From NCBI RefSeq assembly GCF_003628125.1, contig NZ_RBZU01000010.1:62001-126000 (forward strand): a stretch of DNA of 64,000 bases. Reading direction: 5' to 3'. The translations under genes were made by a program, and so were the position numbers. Shown here piece by piece: positions 45,567 through 53,338 of the stretch. Under the pieces are notes generated by a model, which worked only from the letters and a program-made list of their open reading frames with translations, searched no databases and was not told the DNA's origin. The stretch comes from Pararobbsia silviterrae (GTDB lineage Bacteria; Pseudomonadota; Gammaproteobacteria; Burkholderiales; Burkholderiaceae). The stretch's first letter is position 1; every line of letters begins with the position of its first letter.

Positions 45567-47129
45567 TCAGGACAGGACGACCGATTGACGTTCGATGTGC
45601 GCCTGCAATTGCGCGTGGCGACGCGTCCACGCAGGGTCGCCTGAAGGGCTGTAGCGCGTGACCGTGAACGAGCGGCTCACGATGTCGCGTCCGTGTTCGA
45701 AATCGCGCACGACACCGCGCGCGACAAGTTGCGCGACCATGTTTCCGGCGACCGTCGCCTCGACGGGGCCCGCGATGACGACAACACCCGTGGCGTCGGC
45801 AATCGCCTGGCACAGCGGTTCGATGGCCGCGCCGCCGCCCACGATGTGCAGCGTCTCGATCGACGCGCCGCGCAGTGCTTGAATCTGCGCGAGCGTGGTG
45901 CGATAGGACAATGCCAGGCTGTCGTAGATGGACCGCGCGAGTTCGGCGAGCGACTCGGGCGCGGGCAGGCCCCGTTGCGTGAACCAGTGCCGAATCGCCG
46001 CCGGCATCGATACGGGATCGCGAAACGCGGCGTCGTCCGCATCAAAGGCGAATCGACGCGACGTCGCGGCTGCGAGCCGTTCGAGCTCCGCAAACCCGAT
46101 CCCGGGCTGCGTGCGCTGGACGTCCTTCAACGTCTGATGCATGAGCCACAGGCCGGCCTGAATCTTGTGATGCACGATGCTGCCCGCCACGCCGCACTCG
46201 TTCGTGAAATTCGCGGCGCACGAAGCGGCGCTGAGATCCGGCGCGCGCAGTTCCTGCCCGACGAGCGACCACGTGCCGAGACTGATGAACGCCGTCCGTT
46301 CGCGCACCGCGTTCGGCTCGTAAGGCACGACGGCCGCGGCCGACGCCGTATCGTGACTGGCGACCGCGACCACGTCGATACGATGACGCAGCGAGAGTCG
46401 CTCGGCTTCATCGGCCGTCACGGGCCCGACAATCTGCCCGGGCTCGACGATGGGAGCGAACCAGCGGCGCGGAATCCCGAATGCGTCGGCGATACCGAAG
46501 TCCCAGTCGCGCCGGACCGGGTCGATCAATTGCGTGGTCGAGGCGATCGACAACTCGCTCACGCGCCGTCCGGTCAGCAGATGCGTGACGTAGTCGGGCG
46601 CGAGATGCAATGCGTGCGCGACGTCGGTCAGCCAGGGCTGATCGCGCCGGTCGGCGACCAATTGAAGCAGCGTGTTGATCTCGATTTCCATCGAGCCCGT
46701 GCGGCCGTATAGCTCGGGCTTCGCAATGCGTGCGTATACCGCGTCGTAGAGACCCGCCGTGCGCGCGTCGCGCATGTGCCGCATGCCGGCGACCGCATAG
46801 CCGCTGGCGTCGGTCAGCACATAGTCGACGCCGAAGCTGTCGATGCCCAATGTGGCGGGGCTATCGAGCCGCGACGCCACCTTGGCCAGCGCGGCGCCTG
46901 CGCTCTGCCACAGATGCGCGAAGTCCCAGTAGACATGTCCGCCGATCTGCACGGGGCCGTTCGCGAAACGATCGACCTCTTCGATGTCTAACCGGCCCGA
47001 TGCGGAAAGATGACCGAGGTACAAGCGTCCTGTCGAGCTGCCGAGATCGAGCGCGAGTAAAGGGACCGCGCGCGCGTCGGCCACACGTCTCCCATCGGCC
47101 GACAGGCCGATGTTGTCTGTCGCCGCCAT
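45567..47129 (-). CDS. FGGY-family carbohydrate kinase of the mtn operon
   Basis: The 520-residue protein has an FGGY N domain starting LLALDLGSSTGRLYLG and containing GIDSFGVDYVL, and a C domain with SHDTASAAA, SLGTWSLVGQE and the ATP-site IVGGGAAIEPLCQAIADAT. It is closest to rhamnulokinase-type enzymes, which phosphorylate the 1-OH of a ketose. In the operon it follows mtnD by two bases. Neither mtnK nor mtnA is seen, so this kinase could make methylthioribulose-1-phosphate directly from a methylthio-ketose; that is inference. ATG 47129 is used and the upstream frame is rejected because it lies in mtnD. Confidence 0.87.
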   Translation of the reverse strand: MAATDNIGLSADGRRVADARAVPLLALDLGSSTGRLYLGHLSASGRLDIEEVDRFANGPVQIGGHVYWDFAHLWQSAGAALAKVASRLDSPATLGIDSFGVDYVLTDASGYAVAGMRHMRDARTAGLYDAVYARIAKPELYGRTGSMEIEINTLLQLVADRRDQPWLTDVAHALHLAPDYVTHLLTGRRVSELSIASTTQLIDPVRRDWDFGIADAFGIPRRWFAPIVEPGQIVGPVTADEAERLSLRHRIDVVAVASHDTASAAAVVPYEPNAVRERTAFISLGTWSLVGQELRAPDLSAASCAANFTNECGVAGSIVHHKIQAGLWLMHQTLKDVQRTQPGIGFAELERLAAATSRRFAFDADDAAFRDPVSMPAAIRHWFTQRGLPAPESLAELARSIYDSLALSYRTTLAQIQALRGASIETLHIVGGGAAIEPLCQAIADATGVVVIAGPVEATVAGNMVAQLVARGVVRDFEHGRDIVSRSFTVTRYSPSGDPAWTRRHAQLQAHIERQSVVLS

Positions 47130-47131
47130 GA

Positions 47132-47695
47132 TCAGGCTGTCTCGATCGGAATGTCGTCGATCAGCGGCAACGTCGATGCGATCGGATCGCCGGTGAACGT
47201 CGCGACCCAGCCATCGGGCGTACCGAACAGGCGGATCGCGGTAAAGCGCGGCGCGCCCCCCATGTCGAACCAATGTCGGGTGCCGGCCGGCACGCTGATC
47301 AGATCGCCCTCCGTGCAGACCACCTTGTAGACGAGGTCGTCCAAGTGGAGATAGAAGGCCGCCTGTCCTTCGACGAAGAAGCGGACCTCGTCTTCGGCAT
47401 GCGTGTGTTCGCTGAGGAATTTTCGCCGGGCAGTTGCCCGATGAGGCGCGTCAGGCGTGATGCGGAACACGTCGACCGAAGCGTAGCCGCGCGTCGCGAG
47501 CAATCGATCGATCTCGGCGCGGTACGCATGCAGGACATCGTCGTCGCTGGCGTCCGATGCCAGCACCGTATGGGTCTCCCACCGTTCGTATCCGATGCCC
47601 GCACGCGTGAGCACCGACGCGATCTCTTCGGCGTGATCGAAAGTGGCGTGCGGCACGGGAGCGCCGGGCGTGCGATAGAGCGTCAGTTGAGTCAT
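47132..47695 (-). CDS. mtnD: Acireductone dioxygenase
   Basis: The 187-residue cupin enzyme turns acireductone and O2 into 2-keto-4-methylthiobutyrate plus formate (Fe form), or into methylthiopropionate, formate and CO (Ni form). Metal ligands are His97, His99 and Glu103 in EHTHAEDEVRFFVEG and His141 in GTRHWFDMG. ATG 47695 is chosen over an in-frame upstream start. It is the first gene of the operon mtnD-FGGY kinase-binding protein-mtnB-mtnC-ATPase-permease-permease. Confidence 0.93.
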   Translation of the reverse strand: MTQLTLYRTPGAPVPHATFDHAEEIASVLTRAGIGYERWETHTVLASDASDDDVLHAYRAEIDRLLATRGYASVDVFRITPDAPHRATARRKFLSEHTHAEDEVRFFVEGQAAFYLHLDDLVYKVVCTEGDLISVPAGTRHWFDMGGAPRFTAIRLFGTPDGWVATFTGDPIASTLPLIDDIPIETA

Positions 47696-48153
47696 GAGAA
47701 CCCGACGAGGTAGGCGCGCCATGCAATGCGGCGCCGGAAAAATATACGGCGCGCGTCGAGGGACCGGAACGAAGAAAATTGCGCATGCATATTTCTTCTA
47801 CGGCGAAGTCGATATGCGAAAAATCGAGGCGAACGATCGATTCGACAGACAAAATCGGGTGGACCCTGATGCACATCGGCAACGATGTCGTGTCTGCGAA
47901 ACGCGATGCGCATCGCGCGTGTGGCTCGATGTGACTCACGTGCGGATGGCAGGCATGTCCGCGTCGGAAATCATGAACGCGCGGTGTGCGCCTACGTCGC
48001 ATCGATGCGCATGGGCAGATGGACGCAATGCGCATTCGATCGATACGAATGGGCGACCTGGTCGCGTTTGTTATCCTCGATGTCTTTCAAAACGTGCGCG
48101 TGCTCCTTGAAACTGTACGAGCGCTACGCGACGTACGCATACGAGGGCGGGCA
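47696..48153. other. Divergent intergenic region, mtnD / HD-domain gene
   Basis: These 458 bases carry the regulatory region of the mtn operon. Besides the inverted repeat listed at 47771-47798, the stretch from 47750 to 47840 is AT-rich compared with its surroundings and probably holds the promoter. An open frame before the HD-domain start has no family resemblance. I see no riboswitch I can name. Confidence 0.4.
47771..47798 (-). promoter_or_regulatory. Inverted repeat upstream of the mtn operon
   Basis: GAAGAAA (47771-47777) and TTTCTTC (47792-47798) are exact inverted arms 14 bases apart, with a nested GCATGC at the centre, 76 bases upstream of mtnD. The spacing fits a dimeric regulator such as a LacI- or DeoR-type protein. 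No such regulator is encoded next to the operon. Confidence 0.45.
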
Positions 48154-48795
48154 ATGCGCAGCACGAGCGGTGAGATGTCTCAAATCGTGGCTTTTCTTGG
48201 CCTGGCGGAAAAGCTTAAGGACGAGATCCGGCATAGCTGGACGTCGAGCGGTCGTCCGGAAAGCGTCGCTGAACATTCATGGCGGATGTCGCTGATGGCC
48301 ATGCTCGTCGCCAAGCGCGTCGATCGCGCACTCGATGAGCTCAAGCTGCTGAAATTGGTGATCGTGCACGACATCGTCGAAGCGGTGTGTGGAGACGTTC
48401 CCGTATTCGACGTGCTCGATGACGCCGAGCGCCGTCGGGCCAAGCAGGCACGCGAGCGGGAAGCGATCGCGACAATACGCGCGATGTTGCCCGCTGACGT
48501 GGGCGATGAAATCGAAAGTCTTTGGGAGGAATTCGAGGTCGCCGATACCTACGAGGCGAAAGTGGCTGTCGCCCTCGACAAGCTCGAAGCGCAATTGCAA
48601 CACAACGAAGCCGATATCTCGACGTGGAAGGAGATCGAGTTCGGACTGACGTTTCGCCTTGGAAAATACACGGCGTTCGACACGTATCTCGACGCACTGC
48701 GGCGAGATATCGAAGACGCCGGCGCCCAAAAGATTTCAGCGGCCGGATTCGATGTCACGCGGTATCGATCGGAACCCAGCGCGCCGGGAGGCTGA
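48154..48795 (+). CDS. HD-domain hydrolase, YfbR/5'-nucleotidase-like
   Basis: The 213-residue protein has the HD phosphohydrolase metal site: His in VAEHSWRM, His-Asp in VIVHDIVEAVCGD, and a later Asp in ALDKLEAQLQH. The arrangement is that of the HD_3 group (YfbR-like), whose members dephosphorylate deoxynucleoside monophosphates or related compounds. ATG 48154 has GAGGG six bases upstream; ATG 48175 would give a seven-residue-shorter protein that begins at the conserved region. It stands alone, divergent from mtnD. Confidence 0.82.
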   Translation: MRSTSGEMSQIVAFLGLAEKLKDEIRHSWTSSGRPESVAEHSWRMSLMAMLVAKRVDRALDELKLLKLVIVHDIVEAVCGDVPVFDVLDDAERRRAKQAREREAIATIRAMLPADVGDEIESLWEEFEVADTYEAKVAVALDKLEAQLQHNEADISTWKEIEFGLTFRLGKYTAFDTYLDALRRDIEDAGAQKISAAGFDVTRYRSEPSAPGG

Positions 48796-48942
48796 AGCGC
48801 GCGCTTTGGCCGCTTTGCTGACAAGCGTGCCAAATCGACGGGTCGAATGTGCCGCAGCGAAAGGGATAGCCGGCTTAACGCGTCCATGTACTCACGCGTG
48901 CCTCAGACCGAGGTTACGGGTCCGTCGATGGACACGTCGCGC

Positions 48943-49260
48943 TTAGCGCGGCTGGAACGCAATGGTCGCCATGCCGATCAGCGAGAGCGTGACGCCGGCC
49001 CAGTCCCAACTCGTCGGTCTCAGGCCATCCACGCACCATAGCCACGCGAGCGCGACCGCGATGTACACGCCCCCGTATGCCGCGTAGACGCGTCCGGCCG
49101 CCGACGGATGCAATGTCAGCAGCCACGCGAAAAGCGCGAGCGATATCGCGGCCGGGACCAACAACACTGCGCTTTTCCCCTCCTTCAGCCAGAGGTAAGG
49201 CAGATAACATCCGACGATTTCGACAACCGCCGTCACCACATAGAGCAGGATCGATTTCAT
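48943..49260 (-). CDS. ynfA: YnfA-family membrane protein
   Basis: The 105-residue inner-membrane protein has four helices and the family patterns [36 protein letters not shown] and a closing [14 protein letters not shown]. This is UPF0060/YnfA, an SMR-like small transporter linked in some bacteria to efflux of cationic compounds. Length is exactly typical. It starts just upstream of the end of the AraC-amidase gene but on the same strand, 13 bases apart, so it may be the last gene of that transcript. Confidence 0.9.
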   Translation of the reverse strand: MKSILLYVVTAVVEIVGCYLPYLWLKEGKSAVLLVPAAISLALFAWLLTLHPSAAGRVYAAYGGVYIAVALAWLWCVDGLRPTSWDWAGVTLSLIGMATIAFQPR

Positions 49261-49273
49261 TCAACGCTTGGAT

Positions 49274-51760
49274 TCAGTGACCGAATAACGCCTTGCGAAT
49301 AATCGCATGCACCCCCCAGTTTCCGTCAACGACCTGCGTCACACCGAAGTCGACGGCGACGGACATCAGCGAAATCGCCTCGTCTTCGCTAAGCCCTTTT
49401 GTCGTCATCAAAAAGCGGCGCGTCTTGATGAACGCATCACGCATCGCCAGATCCAGCGTCGATTTCTCATAGACCTTGCTTTGCGCCTGCGTGCCGAATT
49501 CGGCGAGATAGTTGGCGTGACTGAAGCCGTGCAGCACCCACTCGTCCGCGGTCTCCACGAGCGGATAGGTCAGATCCGCGAACGGCTGTCCCGCAAGCGA
49601 TGCCTGCTTGTGCAACACCAACTGGAAATCGCCCGTCAGCGAACATTCGATCGCCGTGCCGCACAGCTCGGAATCGCCTTGTGACGCATGCGGGTCGCCG
49701 ATCGAAAGCAACGCGCCGGGCACGCCGACCGGCAAAAACACACTGGCGCCCTGCGCGACGCGCCAGTTGTCGAGATTGCCGCCGAACGTCGAAGGCGGAA
49801 TCGAATCGATCAATCCATTGTGCTGCGGCGCGACGGCGATCAAACCGAAATGCGGACGCACCGGAATCTTGACGTCCTTGAGAATGCCGTGGTTTTCGAC
49901 AATCGTCGAATGATCGACGGGCACGCCCGGATAATCGATGGTCGGATGCACGACGCCGAACGGGTCGCGTTGCGGCGTCCATCGATAGTTGTAAACGGCG
50001 CGCGCATAGGCGGGCCCCTGTGCCGGACCCTCGGCGTCGAGCTCGTAGATCGTCACGACTTCACGCGGCTTGGGCTCGGTCAGCAACTCGCGATAGTGAA
50101 AGCCCCACCATGCGGCCGCATTGCTGCCGAATGCGCGCCCGCCGAAATGCGGATTCGCGCATCGGCGCGGCCGCACATCGAGAATGCGGACTTCGAGCAC
50201 ATCGCCGGGCTCGGCCCCGCGCACGGCGACCGGTCCCGTGCAGATATGTACGCCGAAACCCTCACCCGCGCCGCGTCCATAGATCGATGCGTCGATCGGT
50301 CCCGCGCCGCGTCGATTGACGTTCTTGTGTTCGGGCGTCCAATGAAACACGCTCTCGGCGCCGGGGTCGTTCGCGACCATGCGAGCCCAGTCGTCCGAGG
50401 CGTGTTGCGTCAGCGTCTCGATCGTCACCGTATCGCCGCTCTCGACCTCGAGCACGGGTTTGAGATCGTGCGAAAAATAGCCCCAATGCACCGTATTGGC
50501 CGACACGCGCAACAGATGATGACGGGGTTTGCCCGCGCGACGCGCGGTCCGCACACGTGCGTTGTCGCGGCCCTCGTCGCGTCCGTCGACGGAGGGTAAT
50601 TCGACGAGCGTGCCGAGATCGTCAGGCGGCCCGACCGCGCGCGTCGCCTGCGTCGCATGGGTTGTCGCTTGCGCATGAGCAATCACACTATCCGCGTTGA
50701 ACGGCAAGCCGCGCGAGATCCTGCGCACGAGATGCCGCGCGAGTTCGAGGTTGGCCTCATGACGGAACGCGCGCGGCGACGTCTGATACTGATCGCGAAA
50801 TGCGCGGCTGAAATGCGCCGGGTCGTTAAAGCCCCAACGAAAGCAGATCGCCGAGATCGACATCTTCATATACAGCGGATCGATCAGCTCCGCGCGGCAC
50901 CGCTCGAGACGTCGGATACGCAAGTAGGTCGAAAAACTCTGGCCCGCGGTCTCGAACAGCTTCTGCAGATAGCGCGCCGACACGCCCTCTTCTTTTGCGA
51001 TCGTCGCGACATTGAGATCCGAATCGCCGAGCTGTGCATCGATACGACGACACGCGCGCGCAAAAATAGCGGCCTGCGATGCACTCAATCCGCTGAAATG
51101 GCCCTCGGTCTGATACGCCGACAGGCTCGCGATCATGAATTCGCCGAGCGCGAGTTCGAGCGGACGCAGATGATCGACGGAAAGCGACTCGATGCTTTCC
51201 GCGATCGACGCGAGAAAACCCGCGAACACATGCCCGATCCCCGCATGACCCGCGATACGCGCCACACGCATCGCGGACGGCGCGAGCAACCGCGCACCGA
51301 TCGCGGCGCGCGGCACGCGCACGATCAGCGCACGGAAATCCGATTCGAACTTCAGCGAAGCGTGTTCGCGCGAAGGCAAATAGACCAGGTCGTGCGGCCC
51401 CATCGACTCATGACGGCCATCGCAGACGAGTTTCGCCGCGCCATCGATATTGAGCACGATGAGCAGGCTGTCGACATGGGATGTATTGAGCGACAGCGTC
51501 TGGGCGACCGAAGCGACAACGCTCAAGTCGAAGCCGCCGATCGACGTTCGCGAGTGCAGCGTGCCGTTGAGTTCGCGCTCCGGCCCGAGCGCGCTCGCCT
51601 GCAACCCGATGCGTTCGAGCGCATCGCGCCACGCGCGAAGACGTTCGACTCGGGGATACGATTCGGTGGTAAAACGCAGCAGCTCCAACGCACACTCCGT
51701 GGCCGTCGCGAACGACGCAAGGTTCTCGCGCGGCACCCGGTATCGACCGCTCGCATGCAT
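49274..51760 (-). CDS. Fusion of AraC-family regulator and acetamidase/formamidase
   Basis: One frame of 828 residues holds two proteins. Residues about 30-215 are an AraC-binding-like sensor domain. Residues about 235-333 are a full AraC HTH domain (IAKEEGVSARYLQKLFE, then SISAICFRWGFNDPAHFSRAF). A low-complexity linker (about 334-412) follows. Residues 413-828 are an FmdA/AmdA-type amidase, starting LLRVSANTVHWGYFS, with EPKPREVVTIYELD, DPHASQGDSELCGTA and a closing TQVVDGNWGVH. The amidase half is closely related to the stand-alone enzyme at 52012-53274. No stop or clear ribosome site lies at the junction. A regulator that binds or hydrolyses its own inducer is the obvious idea. ATG 51760 lacks a good ribosome site; TTG 51796 is the alternative. 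Confidence 0.85.
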   Translation of the reverse strand: MHASGRYRVPRENLASFATATECALELLRFTTESYPRVERLRAWRDALERIGLQASALGPERELNGTLHSRTSIGGFDLSVVASVAQTLSLNTSHVDSLLIVLNIDGAAKLVCDGRHESMGPHDLVYLPSREHASLKFESDFRALIVRVPRAAIGARLLAPSAMRVARIAGHAGIGHVFAGFLASIAESIESLSVDHLRPLELALGEFMIASLSAYQTEGHFSGLSASQAAIFARACRRIDAQLGDSDLNVATIAKEEGVSARYLQKLFETAGQSFSTYLRIRRLERCRAELIDPLYMKMSISAICFRWGFNDPAHFSRAFRDQYQTSPRAFRHEANLELARHLVRRISRGLPFNADSVIAHAQATTHATQATRAVGPPDDLGTLVELPSVDGRDEGRDNARVRTARRAGKPRHHLLRVSANTVHWGYFSHDLKPVLEVESGDTVTIETLTQHASDDWARMVANDPGAESVFHWTPEHKNVNRRGAGPIDASIYGRGAGEGFGVHICTGPVAVRGAEPGDVLEVRILDVRPRRCANPHFGGRAFGSNAAAWWGFHYRELLTEPKPREVVTIYELDAEGPAQGPAYARAVYNYRWTPQRDPFGVVHPTIDYPGVPVDHSTIVENHGILKDVKIPVRPHFGLIAVAPQHNGLIDSIPPSTFGGNLDNWRVAQGASVFLPVGVPGALLSIGDPHASQGDSELCGTAIECSLTGDFQLVLHKQASLAGQPFADLTYPLVETADEWVLHGFSHANYLAEFGTQAQSKVYEKSTLDLAMRDAFIKTRRFLMTTKGLSEDEAISLMSVAVDFGVTQVVDGNWGVHAIIRKALFGH

Positions 51761-51837
51761 GCGGCCGGATGCGTCATCGCCGTTCAGGCGAAGCAACGTT
51801 TATGCCATTGCGCGATCCGATCGTGTACGAAGCGACG

Positions 51838-51874
51838 CGGCGCACACGCGCGACACAACGCGATGTGTGCGCCG
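51838..51874. repeat. 10-bp inverted repeat between the two amidase genes
   Basis: CGGCGCACAC (51838-51847) and GTGTGCGCCG (51865-51874) are exact inverted copies 17 bases apart, in the 251-base gap between the amidase stop and the fusion-gene start. It could limit readthrough or bind a regulator. There is no T-tract. Confidence 0.45.
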
Positions 51875-52011
51875 GATCGATGCGCACAGGCGGCTCCGAT
51901 GCACCGTGGTGGCGCATCGATCGCGACGCATGCGTGAGATTGTGCGCGGGGCGCATCGACGGGCATCGCGCGTGACGCGACATCACGCGGCGACATGCGG
52001 CAACGCGCGCG

Positions 52012-53274
52012 TCAGACCGGTTTCATGAGTCTCGTGTGATTCATGAACACTTCCTTGCGGATCGAACCATGCACGCCCCAGTTTCCGTCAACGACCTGCG
52101 TCACGCCGAAATCGGCCGCAACCGACATCAGTGCGATGGCCTCGTCTTCACTGAGCTTATGCACGGTCATCAGAAAGCGGCGGAGCTTGCGGAACGCGTC
52201 GCGCATGGCTTTATCGAGGCTCGCGTGCTGCGCGACGTCGAGTTGCGCATTCGGACCGAGTTCGGCCAGATAGTTCGCGAACGTGAAGCCGTACACCGAC
52301 CATTGATCGTCGGTTTCGAGCATCGGATGCGTGAGTCCTTCGAGGATCGTGCCGCCGAGATCGTGCTTCTTATGCAGCACGAATTCGAAGTCGCCCGTCA
52401 GCGACGTCTCGATCGCGGTGCCGCCGAGTTCGCTATCGCCCTGCGCGGCATGCGGATCGCCGACCGAGAAATATGCCCCTTCGACGGCGACCGGATAGTA
52501 CATGCGCGCGCCCTTGCCGACCCGCCAGTCGTCGATATTGCCGCCCGTATGTCCGGGCGGGATCGAACTCACGAATGCCGCCTCGGCCGGCGCAAGGCCC
52601 ATCGTACCGAAGTGCAGGCGCGCGGGGACCCTGACGTTCGACAAGATGTCCTCGCGCTTGCGCACGAGCGTGTGATCGACCTTGACGCCCGGATAGTCGA
52701 TCGACGCGTGAACCACGCCGTCCGGATCCGTCTGCGGCGTCCAGACGTAGTTGTAGACCGCGCGCGCATACGGTTCGCCCTGCGTATCGAGTTCGAAGAT
52801 CGTCACGACTTCGCGCGGCTTGGGTTCCTCGATGAGATCGTGATACTGAAAGCCCCATGACGCCGCGACGTTCGACCCAAAGCAACGGCCCTGATAGCAC
52901 GCGTTGCAGCTCGGACGCGGGCGGACATCGAGGATGCGGACTTCGAGCACGTCTCCGGGTTCGGCGCCTTCGACCGCGACGGGCCCCGTCAACAGATGCA
53001 CGCCGACGCCTTCGCCCGCGCCGAGCTTGAACGGCGCTTCGGTCGGCCCCGCGCCGCGCCGTGACACGGCTTTGTGTTCGCGGGTCCAGTGGAACACGCT
53101 TTCGGCGCCCGGGTCGCCGGCGACCATGCGTTCGTGATCGTCGTTCGCGTGATGCGTCAGCGTTTCGATCGTCATGCGGTCGCCGGACCGGATCGTCACC
53201 GCGGGCGCGACCGCCTTGCTGAAATAGCCCCAGTGAACGGTCTCGGGCGAGACGCGGAGCGTGTGGTGTTTCAT
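52012..53274 (-). CDS. Acetamidase/formamidase
   Basis: The 420-residue FmdA/AmdA-family enzyme hydrolyses short aliphatic amides (formamide, acetamide) to the acid and ammonia. It starts MKHHTLRVSPETVHWGYFS, has EPKPREVVTIFELD, IDYPGVKVDH, DPHAAQGDSELGGTA and TQVVDGNWGVH. Unlike the fused paralogue it has a Cys cluster CNACYQGRC near residue 140. ATG 53274 has AAGG nine bases upstream. It lies 64 bases after the ABC permease/ATPase gene in the same direction, so importer and amidase look co-transcribed. Confidence 0.9.
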   Translation of the reverse strand: MKHHTLRVSPETVHWGYFSKAVAPAVTIRSGDRMTIETLTHHANDDHERMVAGDPGAESVFHWTREHKAVSRRGAGPTEAPFKLGAGEGVGVHLLTGPVAVEGAEPGDVLEVRILDVRPRPSCNACYQGRCFGSNVAASWGFQYHDLIEEPKPREVVTIFELDTQGEPYARAVYNYVWTPQTDPDGVVHASIDYPGVKVDHTLVRKREDILSNVRVPARLHFGTMGLAPAEAAFVSSIPPGHTGGNIDDWRVGKGARMYYPVAVEGAYFSVGDPHAAQGDSELGGTAIETSLTGDFEFVLHKKHDLGGTILEGLTHPMLETDDQWSVYGFTFANYLAELGPNAQLDVAQHASLDKAMRDAFRKLRRFLMTVHKLSEDEAIALMSVAADFGVTQVVDGNWGVHGSIRKEVFMNHTRLMKPV

Positions 53275-53338
53275 GAGTCGAACCTTGTGGTGGGGCCGCG
53301 ATGCATGCGCGGGCGCGCGCACAGCGACCGATTGATCT

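Noticed and set aside
47696..48153. Riboswitch-like leader for the mtn operon
   Set aside because: Only a simple inverted repeat is visible; no multi-helix structure I can name.
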